Shown piece by piece: positions 8,694 to 17,384 of a stretch of 63,176 nucleotides of DNA. The notes under the pieces were generated by a model, which did not search any database, was not told the DNA's origin, and saw only the letters and a list, made by a program, of their open reading frames with translations. A program made the translations under genes and the position numbers. Position 1 is the first letter of the stretch. Each line of letters starts with the position of its first letter. The stretch is from Rhizobium sp. (GTDB taxonomy: Bacteria > Pseudomonadota > Alphaproteobacteria > Rhizobiales > Rhizobiaceae): positions 1-63,176 of the forward strand of contig JAQGJP010000083.1 in NCBI GenBank assembly GCA_028290545.1. The letters run 5' to 3'.

Positions 8694-9613
8694 AGCATGA
8701 TATTGTCATTCTCGGCGTGTTCGTGGCCGACACCGCCTACCGCGCCAGCCGCCAGCCGAAAATGGGCGAGACTCTGCTCGGCAATGGTTTCTCGCTCGGT
8801 CCCGGCGGCAAGGGATCGAACCAGGCCGTGGCCGCAGCCCGCGCCGGCGGCGACACGGCGTTTCTCTCCAAGCTCGGCGTCGATGCCTTCGCCGATATGG
8901 CGATGCGCACGTGGGAGGAAGCGGGCGTGCATCCCGCGATCACGCGTGATGCGTCGAGCTATACGGGCGCTGCTTATATCTTCGTCGAGGAAGGCACCGG
9001 CAACAATGCGATCATCGTTTCTCCCGGTGCCGCGGCGACTATTTCTCCGGCGGACATGGATGCCAACGCCGATTTGATCGGTTCGGCGAAGGTCTTCGTC
9101 ACCCAGCTCGAGCAGCCGCTCGATGCTGCCGTGCGTGCGCTCGAGATTGCCCGTGCGGGCGGTGCTGTGACGGTGCTCAATCCCGCCCCGGCGCAGAAGC
9201 TCGATGAATCGGTGTTCCGGCTTTGCGATTATGTGACGCCGAACGAAACGGAGACGGAGATCCTCACCGGCCTGCCGGTGACCTCGGTCGAGGAAGCCAG
9301 GATCGCCGCCGGCAAACTTCTCGCGATGGGCGTGAAGACGGCGATCATCACGCTCGGCGCCCAGGGCGCGCTCTATCACAGCAGCACGGAGTCGGTGCTG
9401 GTGCCGGTCTTCAAGGCTGGGCCGGTGGTTGAGACGACCGGCGCGGGTGATGCGTTCAACGGCGGCTTTGCCGCGGCGATCGCCAGGGGCATGGCGCCGC
9501 TCGACGCCGTCCGCTTCGGCTCGGCCGTCGCAGGTATTTCCGTGACGCGGGCCGGAACTGCCCCGTCGATGCCATCGCTCGCCGAAGTCGAGGCGCTGCT
9601 CGCCAGGGGCTGA
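8690..9613 (+). CDS. rbsK: Ribokinase, PfkB family
   Basis: The 307-residue sugar kinase has the PfkB signature 1 GPGGKGSNQAVAAARAG near residues 36-52 and signature 2 ETTGAGDAFNGGFAAAI near 245-261, whose Asp is the catalytic base. The length equals that of typical ribokinases. It would phosphorylate ribose or a related sugar with ATP. The gene overlaps the FucU-like gene by four bases and is followed by a strong terminator, so it ends the ATPase-mutarotase-kinase unit. A related pentose is possible as the true substrate. Confidence 0.85.
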   Translation: MKHDIVILGVFVADTAYRASRQPKMGETLLGNGFSLGPGGKGSNQAVAAARAGGDTAFLSKLGVDAFADMAMRTWEEAGVHPAITRDASSYTGAAYIFVEEGTGNNAIIVSPGAAATISPADMDANADLIGSAKVFVTQLEQPLDAAVRALEIARAGGAVTVLNPAPAQKLDESVFRLCDYVTPNETETEILTGLPVTSVEEARIAAGKLLAMGVKTAIITLGAQGALYHSSTESVLVPVFKAGPVVETTGAGDAFNGGFAAAIARGMAPLDAVRFGSAVAGISVTRAGTAPSMPSLAEVEALLARG

Positions 9614-9632
9614 TATTTATCGAACGAATTTT

Positions 9633-9662
9633 AAACCCCGCCGTGGCGGCACGGCGGGGTTT
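9633..9662 (+). terminator. Rho-independent terminator after rbsK
   Basis: A perfect 13-base stem (AAACCCCGCCGTG and its complement) closes a GCGG loop and ends in a short T run. It starts 20 bases after the ribokinase stop. Confidence 0.85.
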
Positions 9663-9835
9663 TCCGTTGTCGCGGCGTTGTTGTCAATTGTGGATTGGCG
9701 ACATCCCAATCAACCACACGCCTGAATATGGCAATAGACCGGGTCGTAACTCCGGTGTCGGTCAAATCTGGCCGCAGCGAGGCCTCCCCTCGTTTCGGGG
9801 GCTCGCAAACTGATACAAGCGGGAAAGGCGCCAGC

Positions 9836-10180
9836 CTAGGCGCGCAGTCTCTGGTCCCGCTCCTCAAGTGCCGAGGCTTTGTCGAATTCGGATTGCAGTT
9901 CGTCGACGAGCGTTTCAGCAGCATCCTGCTGCACCTTCAGCTCCTTGATCGAGACCAGCAGATTGTCAGACCGCTGTCGGGCAGCCTTGGCAAAGGTCGA
10001 ATAGGCGAAATGACTGGGGTCGGTGATACCGGACTTCTTTTCCTCATACAGGATCTGGTTTTCCAGATCCTTTGCCATTCGCTCAAACTCGGCCATCATC
10101 ATCTGAAGCTGTTTCAATTGACGGCGTTTCTCCTTCAGTTGAAATTCCTTCAGACGCACTAGGCTCTCACGTGACTTCAT
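9836..10180 (-). CDS. fliJ: FliJ-like flagellar export coiled-coil protein
   Basis: This 114-residue protein is almost wholly alpha-helical and charged, with heptad-like stretches at about residues 5-60 and 75-110. That is the layout of FliJ, the soluble stalk protein of the flagellar export ATPase. In alphaproteobacteria a FliJ-like gene commonly lies divergent from ctrA, as here. The ATG at 10180 has GGAG eight bases upstream; the TTG two codons earlier is too close to it. The assignment rests on size, helical pattern and synteny rather than on a strict motif. No other flagellar gene is in the window. Confidence 0.65.
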   Translation of the reverse strand: MKSRESLVRLKEFQLKEKRRQLKQLQMMMAEFERMAKDLENQILYEEKKSGITDPSHFAYSTFAKAARQRSDNLLVSIKELKVQQDAAETLVDELQSEFDKASALEERDQRLRA

Positions 10181-10186
10181 ACGCAA

Positions 10187-10625
10187 TACTCCGTGGATGC
10201 GAGACCCCGGTTAATAGGAACAAGCCCGTTTCGACCGCATTTTCATAATGGGTCGAAAAAAAGTTTACCGACGTTAACAAAAATATAACGCTGGTAACCT
10301 TTCGTTTACGGGCATCGTTAATAATAAAGACGATCATTTAAGGGGTGGTAAACGCCGGTGCAAAGTCCGGAAAAATTGCCAAAGAATGAGTCGTGAGAGT
10401 CGGTTGGTGGCAATTCTTAATCCAAAAGGTTAAGATGTTGAGATCTAAATTTGTGATTGAAATCAGGAGTCTACGAAAAACATTTAACAAATCCGATACA
10501 TCTTGCCAGGGTGAATCAGAATTTGTTAACCATTTCGTGGCAACCTCCAAATCAGGCACCAGATGTATTCCTGGCCGGACGGGGAGTTTGCAACCTTTCA
10601 AGGCGGCGGAAAAGGGGATGAATTA
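10187..10625. promoter_or_regulatory. ctrA upstream regulatory region with four GANTC sites and a CtrA-like half-site pair
   Basis: This AT-rich 439-base gap separates fliJ and ctrA. It holds GANTC sites at 10388-10392, 10397-10401, 10467-10471 and 10513-10517, the target of the cell-cycle methylase CcrM. A TTAA-N7-ATAAC element at 10274-10289 differs by one base from the CtrA box TTAA-N7-TTAAC, which would suit autoregulation. In Caulobacter, ctrA transcription is controlled by CcrM methylation and by CtrA itself. Transferring that control to this region is inference. Confidence 0.55.
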
Positions 10626-11327
10626 ATGCGGGTTCTACTTATAGAAGACGATAGCGCGACAGCGCAAAGTATCGAGCTTATGCTCAAATCGGAAAGTTTC
10701 AATGTTTACACCACCGATCTCGGTGAAGAAGGCGTCGATCTCGGCAAGCTGTATGATTATGACATCATCCTCCTCGATCTGAACCTGCCGGACATGTCGG
10801 GCTATGAGGTCCTGCGGACGTTGCGCCTTTCCAAGGTCAAGACACCCATTCTGATTCTCTCCGGCATGGCCGGTATCGAGGACAAGGTGCGCGGTCTCGG
10901 CTTCGGTGCTGATGACTATATGACAAAGCCCTTTCATAAAGATGAACTGGTTGCCCGTATCCACGCGATCGTGCGCCGTTCGAAGGGCCATGCCCAGTCT
11001 GTCATCATCACGGGCGATCTGATCGTCAATCTCGATGCCAAGACTGTCGAAATCGGCGGCCAGCGTGTCCACCTGACCGGCAAGGAATACCAGATGCTGG
11101 AGCTTCTCTCGCTCCGCAAGGGTACGACCCTGACCAAGGAAATGTTCCTGAATCATCTTTATGGCGGCATGGACGAGCCGGAACTGAAGATCATCGACGT
11201 CTTTATCTGCAAGCTGCGCAAGAAGCTGGCAGCGGCCGCGGGCGGCGCGAATTATATCGAAACGGTCTGGGGGCGCGGTTATGTGCTGCGCGAGCCGGAT
11301 GTCGCGGAATACATGGAAACAGCCTGA
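10626..11327 (+). CDS. ctrA: Cell-cycle response regulator CtrA
   Basis: The 233-residue OmpR-type regulator has a receiver domain at residues 1-120 with acidic residues E7, D8 and D9, phospho-acceptor D51 in LLDLNLPD, and the conserved Lys in TKPF. A winged-helix DNA-binding domain follows (about 130-225), ending in the [13 protein letters not shown] segment typical of CtrA. CtrA is the essential master regulator of the alphaproteobacterial cell cycle. The ATG at 10626 starts directly on MRVLLIEDD; an upstream in-frame start at 10563 would add 21 unrelated residues. It is followed by a strong terminator, and the chpT phosphorelay gene lies within 1.4 kb. Confidence 0.97.
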   Translation: MRVLLIEDDSATAQSIELMLKSESFNVYTTDLGEEGVDLGKLYDYDIILLDLNLPDMSGYEVLRTLRLSKVKTPILILSGMAGIEDKVRGLGFGADDYMTKPFHKDELVARIHAIVRRSKGHAQSVIITGDLIVNLDAKTVEIGGQRVHLTGKEYQMLELLSLRKGTTLTKEMFLNHLYGGMDEPELKIIDVFICKLRKKLAAAAGGANYIETVWGRGYVLREPDVAEYMETA

Positions 11328-11352
11328 GCCCTTGGGCCTTAACCCTATCAGC

Positions 11353-11386
11353 AAAAAACCCGTCCCGGTTTGGGGCGGGTTTTTTT
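11353..11386 (+). terminator. Rho-independent terminator after ctrA
   Basis: A 14-base stem (AAAAAACCCGTCCC paired to GGGGCGGGTTTTTT with one G-U pair) is followed by a T run, 25 bases after the ctrA stop. The A-rich left arm means it could also stop transcription from the opposite strand. Confidence 0.85.
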
Positions 11387-11524
11387 GTTGCATTTCCCGT
11401 GCGCTTGATGCGTTCGGTGGAATTCGGTTCGATCAAGAGAGAGGGCCCGCATCGAGACTTGGTATTACAAGGTTGTCTTCGGATTGACCCGAGGAAGACT
11501 TGCGGCCAGGTCCACCCCGGTGGA

Positions 11525-11890
11525 TCAGGCGGCAGCAGCGGTCAAATAGCCCAGCGCCGCGCCTAGCACCTTTCGGTCGAAGGGCTTCAGCAGGAAATCG
11601 CTGGCGCCGGCCTTCTTGCCCGCCATCAGGCAGCGCAGATCGGCCTTGGTGACGCTGTAGTAGATCTGCACGAGATTGCCGTTTGGCAGGCTGCGGAGGT
11701 TGGCGATGAGATCGAGCGCACCGATCAGCCCGGAATCGACGATCACGACATTGGGAAGGGTCATCTGGCTCCTGGCGAACGCGTCAAGCGCGCTTGCGGA
11801 TTCCATGACGGAAAAGCCCAGATCATCGAGGATTTGGGCGGCGATCTTGCGAACCGCATCGGACTCATCAGCAATCAACAAACGCAGCAT
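11525..11890 (-). CDS. Stand-alone receiver domain response regulator
   Basis: This 121-residue single-domain protein has the receiver hallmarks: D8/E9 acidic pair in LLIADE, phospho-acceptor D52 in VVIVDSG, and the conserved Lys in LLKPF. There is no output domain. The ATG at 11890 was preferred because the receiver fold begins at MLRLLIAD. The 15 codons of the longer frame (start 11935) include ATA, AGG and CCT codons unusual for this genome. It lies between ctrA and chpT and points the same way as chpT, so it may be another phosphate acceptor or sink for ChpT. It is not clearly CpdR or DivK. Confidence 0.8.
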   Translation of the reverse strand: MLRLLIADESDAVRKIAAQILDDLGFSVMESASALDAFARSQMTLPNVVIVDSGLIGALDLIANLRSLPNGNLVQIYYSVTKADLRCLMAGKKAGASDFLLKPFDRKVLGAALGYLTAAAA

Positions 11891-11997
11891 AGTCTTTTCA
11901 TCCGGCATTGGCGCAAACCTAGGCTCTATCTTCATATGCTAAAGAAAAAACCATAACAGTTTCTTACCCGCGCAGCTTGTGCGAGCATTACATGCGC

Positions 11998-12019
11998 TGA
12001 ATATTCACTCTGAATATTC
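11998..12019. promoter_or_regulatory. Tandem TGAATATTC repeats in front of the receiver gene
   Basis: Two identical 9-mers TGAATATTC lie at 11998-12006 and 12011-12019, 13 bases apart start to start. Each contains the palindrome GAATATTC. They sit in the 162-base gap between chpT and the receiver gene, about 110 bases before the receiver start. The spacing looks like paired protein binding sites, but no factor is identifiable. Confidence 0.35.
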
Positions 12020-12052
12020 TTGCTAGACTATTTCACGGGGCAATGATGGCTT

Positions 12053-12715
12053 TTATTCGGCCTTGGTAGTCGCTCCAGCCATTTCCGCTGTGTAGACCAG
12101 AGCTTCTTCCGTCTGGGCGGCAGTGAGCACCATGCCGGCCTCGTCGGCGAGCATCACGGTGTAATAGGGCTGGATCGTGTGGGCGTCGATCGACTCTTCC
12201 ACATGGCCAGAGTTGATTTCCATGAATTTCGGGGGCAGGCGCATCATGCGGCCCTTGGCCGTAATGGTGAACCTGGCATCGGTTTCCGGGTTTTCGAGTA
12301 CGACGTTCAAGGAGCCGCCGCGCGGGATCGAGCCATAGGCGACCAAGACGAGATTGAGCAGAAGCTTGACGCGGTTCTTGGGGATGATTGCCCGCGGGCC
12401 GCTCCAGATGATTTCCGTCTTCTTTTCCGCGGCGGCAAATTCCTTGGCCGCCTTTTCAGCTTCGCCGGTGTCGATCGATGCGCCGACCGAACCTGAAGCC
12501 CCAAAAGCGAGGCGGGCGAGTTTCAACCGCACGGAGGCGTTGATGGCCGAGGTGCGGATAAGATCGAGCGCGTCGGCATCGGAGCCGCCTTCATCGAGCA
12601 ATTCGAGACCGTTGTTGATGGCGCCGACGGGAGAGATGACGTCATGGCAGACACGGCTGCACAGGAGTGCTGCGAGATCGGAACCGGTCAGGGTCAGATT
12701 CGGGTTCTTGGCCAT
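12053..12715 (-). CDS. chpT: Histidine phosphotransferase ChpT
   Basis: The 220-residue protein opens with a helical hairpin carrying LLCSRVCHDVISPVGAINNGLELL, in which H24 is the expected phosphorylated His. A degenerate histidine-kinase-like ATPase fold follows (about residues 90-210) without N/G-box motifs. This is the architecture of ChpT, which passes phosphate from CckA to CtrA and CpdR. Position next to ctrA and eipA supports the call. The start ATG at 12715 lies eleven codons before the ALLCSRVCHD segment. Confidence 0.9.
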   Translation of the reverse strand: MAKNPNLTLTGSDLAALLCSRVCHDVISPVGAINNGLELLDEGGSDADALDLIRTSAINASVRLKLARLAFGASGSVGASIDTGEAEKAAKEFAAAEKKTEIIWSGPRAIIPKNRVKLLLNLVLVAYGSIPRGGSLNVVLENPETDARFTITAKGRMMRLPPKFMEINSGHVEESIDAHTIQPYYTVMLADEAGMVLTAAQTEEALVYTAEMAGATTKAE

Positions 12716-12870
12716 TCATTCTTCTCCAAAAGCCGTCGGCCGGAGACAATCTCGCCAGCGTGCGGGTCGTTCGTTCGAAACTGTGAAACGCATCCGCTCT
12801 ATCGAATGAAATCGATACAATACATCCGGCATGCGACTGGTTCTGCCTGCCATAAAGACAACACTTTTGG

Positions 12871-12886
12871 TAAACCGATTATTAAG
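12871..12886 (+). promoter_or_regulatory. Possible CtrA binding site upstream of eipA
   Basis: TAAA-N7-TTAAG matches the CtrA box TTAA-N7-TTAAC except at one core base and the last base. It lies about 100 bases before the eipA start, in the divergent chpT/eipA gap. In Brucella eipA is reported to be under CtrA control. Binding here is inference. Confidence 0.4.
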
Positions 12887-12981
12887 ATGATCGGCTCAAG
12901 ATGCACTTAATTCTGTTTGGTTGCCTTTTTCAATGGCGGGAGAGGCAAGACCACCTCTAAAACGACGGGACGGACGAAAAG

Positions 12982-13566
12982 ATGCGTGGGATGGCGAAAC
13001 TTTTTTCGAGATTACCAAGTGTTGCAGTCGCTCTTCTGGGGCTTTTTCTGTTGGCGGCTGCAGGGCAGGCGCGCGCTGAAAACGCCCAGTATACGATGCA
13101 GGAAATTGTCGATGCCGGACATGGCTTCTTTGGTTCCACCACTGGCGGTTTCGCCAAGGTGCTTGAAAAAGCCTTCCAGCGCTACGGCCTTCCGAACGGC
13201 TATGTCCTCGGGCAGGAAGGCGCCGGCGCCTTCATCGCCGGTGCGACATTCGGCGAGGGCGATCTGTACACCAAGAATGCCGGCCAGCATTCGGTGTTCT
13301 GGCAAGGCCCCTCGCTGGGCTTCGACTACGGAGGCGAAGGCAGCCGGGTGATGATGCTGGTCTACGAATTGCCTGACGTGAAAGCGATCTATTCGCGGTT
13401 CGGCGGCATCAGCGGCCAAGCCTATGTGGTCGCGGGCTTCGGCATGACGGTGCTCAAAGGCAAGCAGGTGCTCATCGTCCCCATCCGCACCGGTGTCGGC
13501 GCGCGGTTGGGGGTGAATGTCGGCTACCTGAAAATGACCCGCCATGCCACCTGGAACCCCTTCTGA
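12982..13566 (+). CDS. eipA: EipA-like cell envelope protein (DUF1134)
   Basis: The 194-residue exported protein has an N-terminal signal peptide (basic MRGMAKLFSR, hydrophobic core, cleavage near GQARAEN at about residue 34). The DUF1134 body follows with Gly-rich GFFGSTTGGFAKVLEKAFQRYG and GEGDLYTKNAG segments. EipA is a periplasmic beta-barrel-like protein that supports envelope integrity in Brucella. Its position beside chpT and ctrA agrees with the CtrA-linked role known there. The start could also be the ATG at 12991. No lipobox is seen, so it should be soluble in the periplasm. Confidence 0.85.
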   Translation: MRGMAKLFSRLPSVAVALLGLFLLAAAGQARAENAQYTMQEIVDAGHGFFGSTTGGFAKVLEKAFQRYGLPNGYVLGQEGAGAFIAGATFGEGDLYTKNAGQHSVFWQGPSLGFDYGGEGSRVMMLVYELPDVKAIYSRFGGISGQAYVVAGFGMTVLKGKQVLIVPIRTGVGARLGVNVGYLKMTRHATWNPF

Positions 13567-13750
13567 CCGGGCTGCGGAAATTAACAACACTCGCAAAAAT
13601 TGAGGCTGCGTGTTCCCCACGTAACTTGCAGCCCACAGGCTTGCATGCTTTATAGCTCGCCAAGTCAGGAGAGCACTTGTTCCGGGCTGGAACCGTTGAT
13701 GCTCTCCGTCGTTCACCTTCGTTGTCGATGGCATAATCAGCGAGCTTGTC

Positions 13751-14968
13751 GTGATTGAATATGGATTGTTGTTTGGTCTTGGTTTTCTGACCGCGCTTCT
13801 GATGGTCTTGCTGTTCGCGCCCGCTATTCACAGGCGCATCGTCAAGTTTACCGAGGACCGCATCATGGCCACCGTTCCTGTTACCCCGCAGGAGCTTCGC
13901 GCCCAGAAGGATATGGTTCGCGCCGAGATGGCGGCCTCGGTCGCACGAACCGGCCACGATCTCAAGCTCGAGCGTCAGAAGGCCGCACAGTTTTCGATAG
14001 CCAACGACCAGCTTTCTTCGGAGGCGAGCCGGCTCTATGGCGAGAACGCCGATCTTCGCACCGAGATGGAGGAGATGAGCGTTCAGGCCTCGGAGTTCCG
14101 TGCCAGCCTGCGCAACGAGGAAATTCGCATCGACCAGTTGAAGGAATTGCTGGCGGGCCAGGAGCACTCCGAGCGCGGCAAGGACACCCGCATCGAGGAA
14201 TTGCAGCACCGCATTCACCGCATGGGTATCGATGCCGACAATCTGAAGATCGATCTGGTGACGCGCGATACCGAGGCCGAAGGGCTGAAGGCACGGATCA
14301 ATGGGCTTCGCGATGAGCGTGAAGCGCTCCGCAACGACCTGAAGCTGATGACCCAGCGCGCCAAGGACGCCGAGCTCCGCCTTGCCCGCGAGGAGAATCG
14401 CGTGGCACGCCTTGAAGAACGCCTCAATACCGAAGTGTCGGGAAGTGTCGACAAGGACACGATCATCGAGCGGCGCATCAGCGAGATCAACCGTCTGAAG
14501 GAGCGGCTGAGGAGCGCCAGCACTGAAGCGCGCGAGGCATCCAGAGCACTCAAGACGAACGGTGTTCCAAAGCCGCCGATGTCGTCGCGTATCCGGGTGG
14601 CGGCCGCAAATGTCGACGATCAACGCAACGTTGACCCGATCATCCCCGAGCAGAAGACGAAGCCGGTCGAAATCTCCATTCTGCCGACCCGCGTCATCGA
14701 CGATGAGCGTGTTGCGGAACTGACAGAGGATGTGCGGACCCAGGCTACGGCGGCCGCGGATATGCTGCTGAACCAGAAGGACGTCAGCCACGACGATACG
14801 CTGCGCTCGGAGATTGCCGACATCGCCGCCAAGATGATCGCCATCACCGGCCAGCGGGAGGGCGCCGCGTCGCCGGTCCGCTCGATGATCTCGGGCAAGC
14901 CCGGACAGGATCGGGACGGGCGGCTTTCACTTTCCGAGCGGGCGTCAAAGCTCATCTATCAGGAGTAA
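13751..14968 (+). CDS. Membrane-anchored coiled-coil protein, unknown function
   Basis: This 405-residue protein starts at a GTG. It has one N-terminal membrane helix (about residues 4-26, EYGLLFGLGFLTALLMVLLF). A long, highly charged coiled coil follows (about 45-275), rich in Glu, Arg, Leu and Ala in heptad spacing, then a disordered linker and a short acidic C-terminal helical region. No enzymatic motif is present. The layout suggests a structural or scaffolding role at the inner membrane, with the coil in the cytoplasm. It lies between eipA and a convergent methyltransferase and has its own 184-base upstream gap. I do not recognise the family. Confidence 0.75.
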   Translation: MIEYGLLFGLGFLTALLMVLLFAPAIHRRIVKFTEDRIMATVPVTPQELRAQKDMVRAEMAASVARTGHDLKLERQKAAQFSIANDQLSSEASRLYGENADLRTEMEEMSVQASEFRASLRNEEIRIDQLKELLAGQEHSERGKDTRIEELQHRIHRMGIDADNLKIDLVTRDTEAEGLKARINGLRDEREALRNDLKLMTQRAKDAELRLAREENRVARLEERLNTEVSGSVDKDTIIERRISEINRLKERLRSASTEAREASRALKTNGVPKPPMSSRIRVAAANVDDQRNVDPIIPEQKTKPVEISILPTRVIDDERVAELTEDVRTQATAAADMLLNQKDVSHDDTLRSEIADIAAKMIAITGQREGAASPVRSMISGKPGQDRDGRLSLSERASKLIYQE

Positions 14969-14970
14969 CG

Positions 14971-15801
14971 CTAAACCCGCCCCATTGCTGAACTGATCGC
15001 GTGGAGGGCAATACCGGTCGCCGTCGCGGCGTTGAGGCTGTCGAGGCCCGGCGCCTGGGCGATCCGTGCGGTTTCAAGCGAGTCGAGGATATGTCCGGGC
15101 AGGCCTTCGCCCTCCGTGCCGGTGAGCAATGCCATGCGTTGTGCGGGCGGGATATTGCGGATATCCGTCCGGCCCGATGGCGACAGGCCCCAGAGCGTGA
15201 AGCCGCCGGCAAGCAGGGCCGTGATCATTTCGCTTGCGGTGCCGTGGCGCGCATAGGGCACTTTCAGCACGGCGCCGACCGAGACACGCAGCGCCTTGCG
15301 GTAGAGAGGATCGCAGCAGGTCTCGTCGAGCAGCACGGCATCGGCGCCAAACGCTGCGGCATTGCGGAAGATCGAGCCAATATTGTCATGGTTGGCGATG
15401 CCGGCGGCGGCGACCACGAGCGCATGTTTCGGCAGCGATTCCAGGAGATCGGTGACCGGGCGCTCTTGCTTCCTGCGCCCGAGCGCCAGAACGCCGCGAT
15501 GGATATCGAAGCCGGCGATCGCATTCATCACCGATTTGTCGGCGACATAGACCGCAACGTCGTCCGGAAAGGCGGCGAGGATGTTGGCAATACCCTCCAG
15601 TCGGTTTTCCAGAACGAGAACCGCCTCCGCGCTAATATCCGCTTTCCGTTGATGCGCCGCCCCGAGCACCGACAGCACGACCGTGCCCTCGGCAATGAAG
15701 CGGCCTTCCGACCGCCTCAGATCCCGCTCTCGGATGTTGGTGAAGCCGGCAATTCGTGGATCGGCGGCGTCATCGATGCGGATGACGCGTTCGGCGTTCA
15801 T
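14971..15801 (-). CDS. SpoU/TrmH-family RNA 2'-O-methyltransferase
   Basis: The 276-residue protein has an N-terminal RNA-binding region (residues 1-110) and a C-terminal SPOUT domain. The three SpoU motifs are present: NIGSIFRNAAAFGADAVLL, LTGTEGEGLP and IAQAPGLDSLNAATATGIALH, which form the knotted S-adenosylmethionine site. It would methylate a ribose in rRNA or tRNA; the target base cannot be told. Its start overlaps the stop of the small membrane protein gene upstream by four bases (ATGA), so the two are probably co-translated. Confidence 0.88.
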   Translation of the reverse strand: MNAERVIRIDDAADPRIAGFTNIRERDLRRSEGRFIAEGTVVLSVLGAAHQRKADISAEAVLVLENRLEGIANILAAFPDDVAVYVADKSVMNAIAGFDIHRGVLALGRRKQERPVTDLLESLPKHALVVAAAGIANHDNIGSIFRNAAAFGADAVLLDETCCDPLYRKALRVSVGAVLKVPYARHGTASEMITALLAGGFTLWGLSPSGRTDIRNIPPAQRMALLTGTEGEGLPGHILDSLETARIAQAPGLDSLNAATATGIALHAISSAMGRV

Positions 15802-16175
15802 GGTGTCACGACGGTGATTTCCGTCAGCGTCTTGCCCGCGGCGATATCATGGACGACCATGAGATGCTTGCCTTCCGTCGTTCCCATGAACCAGATGCGG
15901 TTGCCATCGACTGTGGTGGATTCGAGCGTGAACCCTTTGGGCAGGGTGACCGTCTGCTGGGCGGCCGTCACAGCTGCCTGCAGCGTCACGTTCGGCGCGG
16001 GTGCCGCGGCTGAATTCTTGTTGGCCTTGTAGACAATCGAACCGAGGACCGCCATAAGACCCAAAACGATCACCGAACTCGAAATGAAGAGCAGGCGCAC
16101 CATTCTCCGGCGGATTTTCTCCACGGCCGGATCGAGCGGCTTTTCTTCGTCATCGGCAAAATTCGGATTGGTCAT
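15798..16175 (-). CDS. Small single-pass membrane protein, unknown function
   Basis: The 125-residue protein has an acidic N-terminus and a basic cluster KIRRRMVR before one membrane helix (about residues 30-52). An Ala-rich linker and a small beta-rich domain to the end follow. By the positive-inside rule the C-terminal domain faces the periplasm. It resembles short conserved rhizobial proteins that I associate, with low certainty, with DUF6476. It is coupled to the SpoU methyltransferase by an ATGA overlap and is divergent from rluD. Confidence 0.7.
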   Translation of the reverse strand: MTNPNFADDEEKPLDPAVEKIRRRMVRLLFISSSVIVLGLMAVLGSIVYKANKNSAAAPAPNVTLQAAVTAAQQTVTLPKGFTLESTTVDGNRIWFMGTTEGKHLMVVHDIAAGKTLTEITVVTP

Positions 16176-16205
16176 TTCAGTTCCTGGATTGGATTTATCG
16201 GGTCG

Positions 16206-17225
16206 ATGTCAGCTTCCTTTAACGGAGACGATGCAAATGGAAAAGTCCTGCTGGCCGATGAAATGGCGGCGGGGCGGCTTGACGCATGGCTGGCCGGCGC
16301 ATTGGAAGGTGAACTTTCCCGCAGCCGCATCAAGGCGCTGATCGAAGGCGGCGACGTTCTGCTCAACGGCAAGGCGGTTGACGCCAAGCACAAGATCCAG
16401 CCGGGCGACCGTATCAAGATCGTCATGCCCGAGCCGGAGGATGCCGAACCGCAGGGCGAAGACATTCCGCTCGATGTCCTCTTCGAGGATGAAGACCTGA
16501 TCGTTTTGATGAAACCGGCCGGCCTTGTCGTGCATCCTGGGGCCGGAAACTGGACCGGTACGCTGGTCAACGCGCTGATCCATCATTGTGGCGACAGCCT
16601 TTCAGGCATTGGTGGCGTCAGGCGGCCTGGCATCGTGCACCGGCTTGACAAGGAAACCAGCGGCGTGATGGTGGTGGCCAAGAGCGACCTGGCGCATCGC
16701 AGCCTCTCGGCGCAATTTGCCGACCATGGCAAGACCACGGCCTTGCGGCGGGCCTATCACGCTGTCATCTGGGGCCTGCCGCGGCCGGCCAAGGGCACGA
16801 TCGACGCAGCGCTCGGCCGTTCCAATGATCGCGTCCGGCGGGCCGTCAAGAAGGAGGGCAGCTCCGATGCGCGCCATGCTGTCACCCATTACGAGGTTGT
16901 GGAGCGCTATCATGAGAACCCGGACGCGACCGCACTTGCATCGAGCGTCCATTGTAATCTCGAAACCGGCCGGACGCATCAGATCCGCGTGCATATGTCC
17001 CATATCGGCCACCCGCTGATCGGCGATCCGGATTACGGCGCAGCGTTCCGGACCAAGGTCAATCGGCTGCCGGAGGAGGCGCGCAAGGTCGTGTCGCACT
17101 TCTCCCGCCAGGCGCTGCATGCCTATCTTCTGCAGTTCGAGCATCCGAGCAGCAATGAGATAATGCGCTTTGAGGTGGAACTGCCGGATGATATGTCGGT
17201 TCTGATCAAAGCGCTTAGGGCTTGA
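16206..17225 (+). CDS. rluD: 23S rRNA pseudouridine synthase, RluD type
   Basis: The 339-residue enzyme has an N-terminal S4 RNA-binding domain (about residues 20-80, with SRSRIKALIEGGDVLLNGK) and a catalytic domain with HRLDKETSGVMVVAK, where D148 is the catalytic Asp. The ETGRTHQIRVHMSHIGHPLIGD segment is the second RluA-family signature. RluD modifies uridines in helix 69 of 23S rRNA. Length and the S4 domain favour RluD over RluA. The gene is divergent from the small membrane protein gene, with only 30 bases between starts, and lies upstream of rpoH. Confidence 0.9.
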   Translation: MSASFNGDDANGKVLLADEMAAGRLDAWLAGALEGELSRSRIKALIEGGDVLLNGKAVDAKHKIQPGDRIKIVMPEPEDAEPQGEDIPLDVLFEDEDLIVLMKPAGLVVHPGAGNWTGTLVNALIHHCGDSLSGIGGVRRPGIVHRLDKETSGVMVVAKSDLAHRSLSAQFADHGKTTALRRAYHAVIWGLPRPAKGTIDAALGRSNDRVRRAVKKEGSSDARHAVTHYEVVERYHENPDATALASSVHCNLETGRTHQIRVHMSHIGHPLIGDPDYGAAFRTKVNRLPEEARKVVSHFSRQALHAYLLQFEHPSSNEIMRFEVELPDDMSVLIKALRA

Positions 17226-17384
17226 TTCTACGTGGAATAATAAGAAATTCTTATTTTTCACGATTTTGTGAAATGTCGGCCTTGAAAGTGCCGCATGTCG
17301 ATCATAAATCAGAACATGGACGGGGGCGAGGTTCCCGCGTCACGACGGCTTGCCGTTACGGAAGCCGCAAGAGAGGGGTGCTTA

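Noticed and set aside
10563..10625. Upstream start for ctrA
   Set aside because: The 21 added residues have no counterpart in CtrA proteins, and the receiver fold starts at MRVLLIEDD.
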